From: Tricholoma matsutake
Lineage: Eukaryota > Basidiomycota > Agaricomycetes > Agaricales > Tricholomataceae
NCBI GenBank assembly: GCA_026075535.2
Contig: AP026539.1
Span: 13,206,001 to 13,270,000 of the forward strand
Length of the DNA: 64,000 nt
Reading direction: 5' to 3'
Under the pieces are notes generated by a model. The model was not told where the DNA came from. It ran no database searches and was given only the letters and a program-made list of their open reading frames with translations. Positions 35,761 to 45,584 of the stretch are shown here, one piece after another. The translations under genes were made by a program, and so were the position numbers. Numbering within the stretch: the first letter of the stretch is position 1; each line of letters begins with the position of its first letter.

Positions 35761-36879
35761 ATGTTTATTGCGGTTCTTGCGGTAGTTGGCGGTCTGTGGT
35801 TATTAGCTGCAACATTCTCGTCATCCATAAGCACAAGCGGTGTCTTTCCAGACCATACGAGCCAGTTTTCGCCATCCACCAACACAAGCGGTGTTTCGCT
35901 AGAGCATCATGATGCCGGCGAGTATTCATTAATTGGAATCTGCGCTCAGAAAATTAATTCATCAATAGAGGTACTTGATGACGTCTTACGAAAGCAAGTT
36001 GTTGTAAGAACGGCGCCTACCAACGCTGCAGGAATCGGCTCCGTGGTGGCGCAGTTAAGAAGCAGTGCAGCGATTGCAACTATGTTGGGAGCCAGTTTTG
36101 CAACATTCAGTGTTGTATCGACGCATATTTCACAGTATAGGGCGGCTTCCCTACTCCGCCTCGACCTTCTAGAGACTCAACTGAACCCGGAGACAAAAAT
36201 CTGCTCTCTAACGTCGTCACCAAGCCATGCTCGCACAATGGAGTTGGTAACAAGCTGGTGCGACAACGTGGCGCTCGGTGATGCACATGCTTTTGAATTA
36301 CAGGGATTGTGGAGCGACTGCGGCATCATACTGGACGATAGGCCTTGGGACGTGCGCTACGACATGAGCAGATGCACGTGGAAGTGGGTGAAACACGTCC
36401 TGTCTAATCTGGGTCTCAAAAAACGGGCAGGCGGCATTGGGTTACACATCCGCTGGGGTGACATGTCCATCAGCACACCGTCGAATGATCCGCTCAGACC
36501 CGAGCGGTCCACACCGATAGACAAGGCAGCTCAACTGTTGCGCAAGATGCGTGAATGCGGTGTACAAGACGAGCTCAACGTATACATGGAATGGCACAAT
36601 GAGACAATGCTCAGCGGCCTCGGCGAGCCATACCACATCATAGACAGTGGTGATTCCATCGACGATCTCCTCGATCTCGCCGCCAACAGGCTGTTGATCT
36701 TGGACATTAGCAGTTGGACTGTGTTAGCACACCAGATTGCTGAGGGGGGCATCACCATCGTTCCTGATATTGACTTATTTGGCATCGACTGGTACGATAA
36801 TGGGGTAAATCACGTCTTACGATGGAACGAATTACTTTCTATTGAATGCGCTGATCTCTCCAATCTACTCGGTTCGTAA
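35761..36879 (+). CDS. Putative membrane-anchored fucosyltransferase-like protein (372 aa, intronless)
   Basis: A single open frame. The N-terminus (FIAVLAVVGGLWLLAATFSS) is a signal-anchor, so a type II Golgi/ER membrane protein is likely. A Ser/Thr-rich stem follows (to about residue 55). At residues 224-235 lies GGIGLHIRWGDM; the H-x-R-x-G-D signature is the GDP-fucose binding motif of alpha-1,2/1,6 and O-fucosyltransferase-type GT-B enzymes. Downstream, DLLDLAANRLLILDISSWTV resembles the second conserved motif of that group, where a Ser-rich loop faces the donor. The substrate cannot be told. It might also be another GT-B family with a similar loop. High CpG and an intact frame mark it as a functional host gene, with no introns, unlike its neighbours. 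Confidence 0.65.
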   Translation: MFIAVLAVVGGLWLLAATFSSSISTSGVFPDHTSQFSPSTNTSGVSLEHHDAGEYSLIGICAQKINSSIEVLDDVLRKQVVVRTAPTNAAGIGSVVAQLRSSAAIATMLGASFATFSVVSTHISQYRAASLLRLDLLETQLNPETKICSLTSSPSHARTMELVTSWCDNVALGDAHAFELQGLWSDCGIILDDRPWDVRYDMSRCTWKWVKHVLSNLGLKKRAGGIGLHIRWGDMSISTPSNDPLRPERSTPIDKAAQLLRKMRECGVQDELNVYMEWHNETMLSGLGEPYHIIDSGDSIDDLLDLAANRLLILDISSWTVLAHQIAEGGITIVPDIDLFGIDWYDNGVNHVLRWNELLSIECADLSNLLGS

Positions 36880-37575
36880 AATTTTAATGTTTTTTGGGAG
36901 TGTCTGCTGGATAATAACATGTTTCTTTGAGTAATGTGGCCCACAAAGAACAAATTAGATCATAGCTTTCCCAGTGATTAGCATCGCAGCAACATCTGAC
37001 TACTTTTCAGTGCTGGACATGCTTAGACCGACGTTGCAGAAACGAATTTTGCACGTGGGGTTGGTACGATGAGGCGTCGGACCAGATGAGTATAATCAAA
37101 ATGTTACTAAGAGCCTTACATGTCTATCCAAGACGTCGAACATACGGAAGGCTCCCAATATATACTGTTTTAATCCATATGTTGGTACCTGTAGCCTTTC
37201 TGCCCTAAGATAAAACTCACAGTTGCATGTAGGTAGTTCCTGCACTCGACTTCATTTCTAACGGTGGCTGGCGTGAATCCGCTATGTCATTGAAGTTGGT
37301 CGTATAAACTCAAAGTCTGAGGTGTTTGACTTCATTTCGAGGCGACAAGAAGTTAGTTGCGACAAGTTAACAAAGGTGATCATTAACCTTTGTAGAAGAA
37401 TCACACTTGACAGGCAAAATATAACTTACAAGCTAAGAGGGGTGATGTATCATAGGGAAGATCACTTCACCTCGGGCTTCATCGACATCACAGAAACAGG
37501 TTCCGTGTGGTACCATGATGGAATGTCCACTGGCCTGATAATATATCTCTGGTGGTTTCGATCATGGGTTCTATA
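36880..37575. other. Intergenic, right edge of the CpG-rich island
   Basis: No coding recognised. CpG becomes rare beyond about 37.5 kb, where the mobile-element zone resumes. Confidence 0.45.
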
Positions 37576-37583
37576 GCGCAGAC

Positions 37584-38324
37584 TAGGGTTCCGTGAAAAA
37601 TACCATAATAGTTAACACCTAATTTTTAACAGTGTTATTAACTGGTTATTAACTGTTAGAAACTCATAGGCTCCAGAGACCATGTTAACAATTGTTAAAA
37701 ACTCTACTAGTACTGCAGCAGGTAGATCACATTGGAAATTAATATTGCTAAGGGTTGAATGTGGCATTTCTATTATTCCTAGACAACATCGCTGACCGAG
37801 CCCTCTGAAATGCTGGTGATGGGGGGCACAGAAATTTTGCTAAAATCTCTTGAAATTCTGCTCCAAAACCTCCCTGAATCCCTTCCTACAGAGGACTCAC
37901 CAGATTTCCAGAATATGTATGATCATTAATGACCTACTCCCCAAAAACTGGGTGATCAATTCAAATGTCCTCAAATGGATGAATCTAGATCTGGAGTGGA
38001 TGTTTGAGTCTGACTTTGAAATGGTCATTGTCAAATGTGGTCCTCACTCGGTTATGTTGTGGGCCTGAAGCCTGTTACAAAGGAAGGGAAGACTGCTGAG
38101 CCATCTGCTGCTGCACAAAGTAATCAGACAGCTGCTGCTCCCAATTGGGATTTTCAACAGCACTTTTAGTTTTTAACAGTGTTAATTATATTTTTAACAG
38201 TTTTTAGCAAGTTATTAACTCAGGTGTTACTAACAGTTATTAACACCTGTAAAAAATACACTCTTGGGGCTGTGTGTTAGTAACTGAGTTACTAACACAC
38301 CCTTGAATTATTCATGGAGCCCTA
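37584..38324. mobile_element. hAT-like MITE, family C (741 bp)
   Basis: Inverted ends TAGGGTTCCGTGAAAAAT and, inverted from the right, TAGGGCTCCATGAATAAT. Flanks GCGCAGAC (37576-37583) and GTGCAGAC (38325-38332) are an 8-bp target duplication differing only by a C-to-T change at a CpG. Both subterminal zones hold many GTTATTAAC/GTTAACA-type motifs in both orientations. The interior (38000 region) shows no transposase. Confidence 0.8.
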
Positions 38325-38332
38325 GTGCAGAC

Positions 38333-39637
38333 ACCACACATTTTCCTGATCAACTGAATGTCACATGTCTCATTGAATGATTGAGGACATCTGCAGTTTT
38401 GTCACAGCTACATGGAATCGGTGAGGGTCTGTTCAAAGCTCTGTGCACTGGTCATTTATGATGTTTTCATATTTGACAAGCTCTTGAGCAATTGATTTGA
38501 TAGATTCTTCTTCCAATACTGGTCAAAGTTGGCTACCCATTGAAGACATGGTCAATGACTATCTTGCAAAGTGTGATGAACTTTGCCATATAAAACTTTG
38601 ATGAGTTCAGTCCTTTATAATTTCCAGGGGTTTATTTGCTCTACAATTATTTTCTCCAGTTGAGTCAAAGTCTTGAATGGCTCAAAATTCAAATGCAGGC
38701 TTGATGGTTGTTATGCAAGCTAGGGAAGCAGGACAAGAGAGGTCAGATGCCAATCTTAAAGAGGTACACTGAAATAGCTTAACTGATACAGCTTTGCCTC
38801 TCAGCTCTCCTTGTCATTGATAGTGATGTGCACAGCTGGGCCACAAAATCCGAGCCTGGTGGAGCCGTCTCAACAGTTTTGGAGTAGCTTTGGAGGGCCT
38901 ATGGCTCAGGTTCAGAGTTTCAAAAGCCATAAGCCATGGCCTAGGCTGCAGCTTTTGTGACCTGGATTCCTATGAATGATCCTTGCTGCTACCTTCAAGA
39001 TATGGGTCACACTGCATCTGTGACCCACAATCAACTCCCTGCTACCTACAGACAAAGTTGTACACATTGCTAATGATTGTTTGGCATTCTGAATATTTTG
39101 AATGATTTATGGTGGCACCACACATTTGTTAGTTTGCATTTTTGCAGAACCTTCCAGTTCAGTCAGTGCTTTACTAAATGTAAGTTAGATGAAGGCAGAT
39201 ACCTCAGTGAGTAGTTGGTCATTCTTTATGATCATAGGTGTAGTTCTAATTTTCTATAATTTTGGCTGAAGGATCTTGAAAGATTACATAGCTACAGACC
39301 ACCGTCCTTGCATGCTTGGAAGTTTTTGCTGGCAGGGGGGTATTACATGATCATGAGATATCTCAGTGAGTTTTCCACTGTTACACATGATCTTATACTC
39401 GGTGATGACCTATTTGGATGTTGCTTGAATGCTCAGAAGAGATGAGAGCATGGTATCTTGTTGTTCTTTCATTATGATAAGATTTTGCTTGGAGGGGGGT
39501 ATTACACAATCATCAGATATCTCTGTGCATTTTCCTTTATTAAGCCTCATCTTATGCTTGATTCTAACATATTTGCATGTCATTTTAAGAGGCCAAAGAG
39601 ACAAGAGGATCGTGACTTGTTCTTTTGTTATGATAGC
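38333..39637. other. No gene seen; ends with a ~159-bp imperfect tandem duplication
   Basis: GGGGGGTATTACA..ATCA..AGATATCTC occurs at 39335 and again at 39494, followed both times by an A/G-rich GAGA..ACTTGTTCTTT-like block. The duplication ends at the foldback element. The rest is CpG-poor without recognisable coding. Confidence 0.5.
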
Positions 39638-39641
39638 TTAA

Positions 39642-39983
39642 GCTGACTGAAGTTGAGGTTTTTTGCTATCTTGCGAAATAAATTATGTAAAATTACCAAA
39701 ATATTTGAGGAGCTAGATCCCATCAAAAGCTGAGGGGTCTCCTGCCAACTCGAAGTGATTGGAGAAGCCATTCCTGAGATATTTAAACAACTTTGAAATG
39801 GCTCTAAAATGGCTTGGCATGAGCCATTTCAAAGCCACTTAAATATCTCAGGAATGGCTTCTCTGATTGCTTAGAGTTGGCAGAGGACTCCTTGGCTTTT
39901 GATGGGATATAGCTCCTCAAATATTTTGGTAATTTTACATAATTTATTTCCCAAAATAGCAAAAAACCTCAGCTTAAGTCAGC
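39642..39983. mobile_element. Foldback MITE: 342-bp near-perfect hairpin flanked by TTAA
   Basis: Two arms of about 165 bp form one long inverted repeat with a very short loop near 39812 (left arm GCTGACTGAAG..GAGGTTTTTTGCTAT; right arm its complement). TTAA borders both ends (39638-39641 and 39984-39987). TTAA could be a piggyBac-type duplication or a TA duplication with A-rich ends, so the superfamily is open. No coding capacity. Confidence 0.8.
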
Positions 39984-40449
39984 TTAAGCCATGGCAACAC
40001 TAATGTGGGTCTGAGCTCCTCCACAGAACACTAGGAACTTGCATAGTTGACTTGAATCCTTTGCCTGTGTTGTTTTGCTGCTGACCCTTGTACATGATTG
40101 ATTTTCTCCATCAGGCCAGCCGGTAATGCTAGGTTTGACTGCGATAGGATCACACATGGTGATGGAATCCATCTAGTGTAAGGTTGGGGTTGGACATGAT
40201 GGTGTGGAAGCATCCCACCATGGATTTGGGCCAGTTGGGATAGGTTGCCTGTCTGCCTGTCAGAATGAACCATGAAATGAGTCTGTCTGAGGGGCGTCAT
40301 GGTGGGGGAGGTGGGTGAGAGAAGAGGATGAGTGTGACTGTGTTGTCATTGTTGGTCACACACTGTGTTTTGTGTTGGTCAGTAACAAAACTTGGAGTGT
40401 TCAGGACAATTTTTTGGTTCATTCTAAACCTGGGTCATGGTAATCTACG

Positions 40450-41779
40450 GCTTTATGTATGGAACTTGTTATGTGGTAGCTTCAGCTGAAATGGGCATAG
40501 CAATGTTTTCTTAGGGAAAACACCCCTTGAGGGTCTGTCTGCAGGTTTTCTAGCATAGAGATCCAGGTAGTGGATATCCACAATTCGTGCCCTTGGATGA
40601 GTTTCACAATTTCTTGGAGAATTGAGTTCTGCTGGGTGCCTCATGATCTTCCTGCTTCCAATGTGCCCACAATGCCTTCATTGTCTGAGCATACAATTAT
40701 GTGGCAGTTTGTGCGTTTCCCAAAAATCAGTGATCAAACTGCCAGTTCTACTGCAACCATCTTGCCCCAGCCAATCTCATGTCCCTCTGATCTTGACCCC
40801 TCTTTAAATTGCCATGCAAGCCACCTTCCATCGGAAATCAGACCAATACCCCACCCAGTTGATGCCTCAATGAACAGTTTTGTGGTCAAGGGTTTTGGGG
40901 GCTGGATGATTTTCAACCCTACAAACTTGTCCTGTAAGCACTGTATCCACCATGCCATGTCTTCTGAAGTCCCCACTGACAACTTATGCTTCACTTTGCC
41001 TAAATGGTTGTCCTTGAATCTGCCTCAGAATTTGTACAGTGAGACCAACCATGACTGCCCTTCTGGTATGATGAGACAGGCATGGTTCAGGGTGCCTATC
41101 ACACTCTCAGCTTCTTTCATAGTGTGATATGAGCCATGAGTCCAGGTTGAGATCTGCTCCAGGCATTTGTCTTTCTTCTTCCCAGGAAGCTCCACCCTCT
41201 TCACAGATAGATCCCACCAGAAACTGATGTACATGAATGCCATTGAAAAGTCCACAAATTTTTCAGGTGCCCATGGCCATCCCAATTCTTCTATGATGTT
41301 CCATACAAGTGTCAAAGAGTAGGTGAATTCATGAGAACCATCAAATAGGTGGCAGTAAGGGTAACATATGAAGATGAAATCATCGAGTCCCTTTGGGTGC
41401 ATTGGCCACCAGCAAGTAGCATTCAGGAAATGATCCCCATACATATTGAAACCTTTTCAAGTCTATGATTGTGTTAATAGAGGTTTCTGTGGGGTCAATA
41501 ATATATTTCTGAGTAGTATCACAAGGTAAACTTCCAAGGTCAATGCAATGTTTATTCTTTGGATATGAGTGATTTATGATAACATGGTGCTTGCTGCCAC
41601 CCTGATCAATTACTGCAAGAGGGGCAGTGCAAAAATGTCCAACGAGGGAGAAAAGTTCATCAGGATTGTAACCATGCCATAATCTACTGAGTGCAATTTC
41701 TTCTGCATATTTCATAATAACAAAGTCTGCATCTTCTTGCAATACATAATGGTTGTTATGTGAGAGAGTGTAAACTATT
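40450..41779 (-). pseudogene. DIRS-like reverse transcriptase/RNase H relic
   Basis: Read on the minus strand from about 41779: WHGYNPDELFSLVGHFCTAP, the fingers motif SKHHVIINHSYP, WGSFPECYLLVA, then a deletion near 41390. A new frame follows with LDDFIFICYPY (the place of the YVDD-type box), ELGWPWAPEKFVDFSMAFMY, AESVIGTLNHACLIIPEG and the RNase H part (STGWGIGLISDGRWLAWQF, IGWGKMVAVELAV), ending in ADRPSRGVF at about 40510. The style matches RT/RNase H proteins of DIRS-type tyrosine-recombinase elements common in Agaricomycetes. No recombinase gene or split repeats are seen here. The RT core is lost and several frame changes exist. It abuts gypsy copy B at 41780. Confidence 0.6.
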
Positions 41780-42640
41780 CTAGTCCCCATCATCAGGATA
41801 TCTGCATGCTCACCCCTGAGGGGCAAGATGAACTCCTCCAAGACCTGTTGGCACTTGTAGATGTTGAGGAAGCAAAGGATCAGGTTGTAGAGGAGATCAA
41901 GTCAGAAGTTGTAGAGGAGCAGGATTTTTGTATTTGCAGCAAGTGAATTGTATGCCCTCACTGCCTGTCCATAACCACTTTGAAGTTTTGTCAGTTGAAT
42001 CCCTGGAGAATGAATCTATTTCCATGACTGTTCCTCTCTCTGACCCTTTGAAGTTGGCTGAAGACATACCTGCTCTTCCCATCTCTCCCTCTGCTCCACG
42101 CCCCAAAATCCAATCATGGGAGTGCAAACTACCAAACAAAAATATTGTTGCATCCACTCCCTCTACACATTCCTTGAACCTAGCAATCGAACTACAGACT
42201 ACCAACACTGGACAGATACTCAGTGTCTCTGCACTCCTGGACTCGGGTGTGACCAGTCTCTTCATCAATGCCCATCTTGCACAACAGCATCAGAATACTT
42301 GCTCACTCTTGCATCCAATACCTGTGTATAATGTGGATGGGTCCCCAAATGAAGCTGGTGCCATCTGAGAGGTTGTAGACCTGGTCCTCCATTACAAAGA
42401 TCATAGTGAGCATGCTCTTTTTGCTGTCACTCAATTATGAAAGCAGAAGGTGATTTTGGGCTATCTGTGGCTTTGAGACCATAACCCAGAGGTCAACTGG
42501 CATACTGGGGAGGTTACAATGAGCCAGTGTCCATCCCACTGTTGCACTTGTTTCATGGAAGCCAGACAAGAACATTGTGACAAAGGGCCTCAATACGATG
42601 TACTCAGAAGTGTCATGCTGGACCCCTGCCTATACCTGAA
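41780..42640 (+). pseudogene. Gag C-terminus and aspartic protease of gypsy B
   Basis: The Gag tail ends in VEEQDFCICSK before a TGA. The stretch 41928-42368 encodes a Ser/Pro-rich linker (SVESLENESISMTVPLSD) and the retroviral-type protease signature SALLDSGVTSLFINAH, with the catalytic DSG intact. A TGA follows at 42366, where copy C also has TGA (NEAGAI*EVVDLV). Because both copies share that stop, it either predates their amplification or arose twice. Confidence 0.75.
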
Positions 42641-45300
42641 GTGGAGTTAGAAGGGGTTCCTGATCTGATGCTGGACTTGGATGATGATGATGAGGAGCCA
42701 GAGGAAGTGGAGGAAGGTGATCGGATCTTCTACACTGTGATTTGTCCATTGCACAAGGTGTGTGCTACATTGAACATATCCCCATGCCTCGCTGAGGACT
42801 TCCACAAAAACAATGCTGCTGAATCCTCTACTGATTCCTTGCTTCCTCATCTCCATGAGTTTGGGGACATGTTCTCCAAGGAATTGTTCGACTCTCTCCC
42901 TGTACGCAAGCCATGGGATCATGCAATCAAACTCACCTCCAGTGCAACCCCTTCATCCTGCAAGGTCTATCCTCTCTCTTCTGAAGAACAGTGACAGCTT
43001 GACCAGTTCATCGATGAGCACCCAGCCTCCAGACATATTCAACCATCAAAGCCACCCATGGCCTCTCCCTTTTTCTTTGTCAAGAAGAAGGATGGCTCAC
43101 TTTGACCAGTTCAAGACTACAGAAGGCTCAATGACATCACAGTCAAAAATTGCTACCCATTACCTCTCATCTCTGAACTTGTGAACCAGCTCCATGGAGC
43201 CAGATACTTCACCAAGATCAATGTCCATTGGGGCTACAATAATGTGAGGATAAAGGAGGGAGATGAGTGGAAAGCAGCCTTTCATACCAACTATGGTCTT
43301 TTTGAACCACTTGTCATGTTCTTTGGCCTTACTAATAGTCCTGCCACCTTTCAGACCATGATGAATGACATCTTCCATGACCTCATCCTTGAAGGCATTG
43401 TTTGTATCTATCTCGATGACATCCTCATCTTCACACGCATGGTTGAAGAGCACTGTTGCATCATTTGCCTCATCCTAGAATGACTTTGACAGTACAAACT
43501 CTACCTTCATCAAGACAAGTGCAAGTTTGAGAAGACCAAGATTGAGTACCTTGGCCTGATTATCTTGGAGGGTCAGGTGGAGATGGATCCTATCAAGGTG
43601 AGCAGGGTCATGGCTTGGCCAACACCCACAAACAAGAAAGAGGTGCAGTCTTTCCTGGGCTTCATCAATTTCTATTGGCATTTTATCAAGGATTTCTCAC
43701 ATCATGCATGACCACTGTTTGACTTGACAGGAAAGGAGGCATGGAGGTGGGATAATGCACAACAGGAGGCATTTGAAAAGCTTAAGGAGATGGTCACTTC
43801 CACTCCCATTCTTACCTTTGCTGATTTGCACCCTTTTTGTGAAGAAGCTGACAGTTCTGACTTTGCGATGGGCGCCATGTTGTCTCAGCAGTCTCCAGAG
43901 GACCAGAAGTGGCATCCTGTTACACTCTACTCCAAAAGCCTTAGTGCTGTAGAGTGAAACTACAAGATCCATGACAAGGAGATGTTGGCAATAATGTGTG
44001 CACTTGAGGAGTAGTGACACTTCCTCAAGGGTGCCCAACACAAGGTGGAAATTTGGATGGATCACAAGAATCTCGAGTACTTTATGATGGCCAAGAAATT
44101 GAACCATTGTCAAGCTCGTTGGTCCCTGTATCTATCCAGATTCAACTTCTCCTTGCACCACTGTCCAGGTTGCAGCATGGGGAAGATCGATGCCCTCTCC
44201 TGACATGCAGACCATAGGGATGGCAGCAATGAGAATCAAAACATTGTGTTGTTGCAGCCAGACCTGTTCACCATTTGGGCACTGGAAGGCATCACACCCC
44301 AGGGTGAGGAGCAGGACATCCTATGCGACATTCATTGTGCAAACTGTAGCAGTTTACACAAGGATGTTGTTGCCTGAGCTGTTAAAGAACTGAGGAAGGG
44401 ATCCATCCTTTCCTTGCATGCAGCAGAGTGGGCTTAAAAGGAGGACTTGTTGTATTTCAGGGATCACATCTATGTCCCCAATGACCCAGACCTTTGCTGG
44501 CACATCATATCCCAACACCATGACTCACAGATCGCCAGTCATCCTGGATGCTGGAAGACCTTGGAGCTCACCTCATGGAATTATTGGTGGCCACAAATGT
44601 CACAACTCATTGGTCAGTATTGTGATACTTGTGACCTTTGCTTACACACCAAGGTTCCTCGTCGCAAACCCATTGGCAAGCTACACCCTCTTCCTGTTCC
44701 AGAGAGTTGTTGGGATGTTGTCAGTGACCACCTATCACCTACAAACTGACAGCCAGACTTAGTGAGTCAACCAGGAACTAGAGCAGTACATCCACATCTT
44801 TGTCAATGAGCACCAGGACAATTGGGATGATCTTCTCCCCTTGTCCAAGTTTGGATACAACAACCATGTCCATGCTTCCACTCAGCAGACCCATTTCCTC
44901 TTAGACACTGCATCATCCACACATGGGATTTGAACCTCACCAAACTCCCTTGCACATCGAGATGGTGAATGAGTTCACAGAACACATGCAGGATAGCTTG
45001 GAGGAGGCAAAGGCAGCCTTAGCAAAGGTGAAGGATGACATGGCACACTTTTACAACCAATTCCATTCTCTGACCCCTCAGTACAAGGTTGGTGATCAAG
45101 TTTATCTTGACTCCAATGACATCTCCACTATCCATCCATCCAAGAAACTTGCTCATCGCTTCCTGGGACCTTTCCCCATTGTCAAGTGTATTGGAATGCA
45201 TGCCTATCATCTATGCCTCCCAGCCTCCATGTCCAGACTCCACCCAGTCTTCCATGTTGTCAAACTCCTTCCAGCTCCCCCAGATCCATTCCTACTGTCA
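42641..45300 (+). pseudogene. RT, RNase H and integrase of gypsy B
   Basis: After an acidic linker (DLDDDDEEPEEVEEGD) the RT gives [57 protein letters not shown] and the active-site box [11 protein letters not shown]. The RT thumb (EVQSFLGFINFYWHFIKDFS), RNase H (EEADSSDFAMGAMLSQQS, FSLHHCPGCSMGKIDALS) and integrase zinc finger ([20 protein letters not shown]) follow. At about 44725 the text jumps from ESCWDVVS to [10 protein letters not shown], so the first two integrase catalytic Asp residues are gone. TGA codons at 42992 (EEQ*QLD) and 43105 (GSL*PVQDYR) match Arg sites and are shared with copy C. Confidence 0.85.
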
Positions 45301-45584
45301 TTATTAATATCCTTGCTGTCATTTTTGGTTCTCATATGCATTGTGACCTTGTTTTTTAAGTATGATTGTAGTACAATGACCAGTTGAAACTGCTATAATA
45401 ACTGGTTACTAAATGGACCAATTGAATAAGGTCCATAGACCAGCCTAGACTGACTGTAACTGGTTGTGCACAGTGCAGTTGCAGTCTTAGTGTGATGCAA
45501 TCTCTTGGTAACCAGTTGCAGTCTCAGTTCTTAAAAAAAAGGCAAAAGAAAATGGACTGGACTGGAGCTTAAAACACAAGCAGA
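45301..45584. other. Junction segment between gypsy B and gypsy A2
   Basis: Non-coding, with several ACTGGTTA/CCAGTTG motifs in both orientations, similar in style to subterminal parts of MITE family B. No terminal repeat could be defined. Confidence 0.4.

Larger units (their letters stand above)
41780..45300 (+). mobile_element. Ty3/gypsy copy B, truncated and internally deleted
   Basis: Near-identical in its first part to copy C (55110-58340, opposite strand). It starts abruptly in Gag, just downstream of where copy C encodes the zinc knuckle, directly next to the DIRS-like relic. It then runs through protease, RT, RNase H, integrase zinc domain and C-terminal integrase to about 45300. The integrase catalytic core is deleted at about 44725. 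Stops and frame changes are frequent, mostly TGA at Arg positions. No LTR was recognised at either end. Confidence 0.85.
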
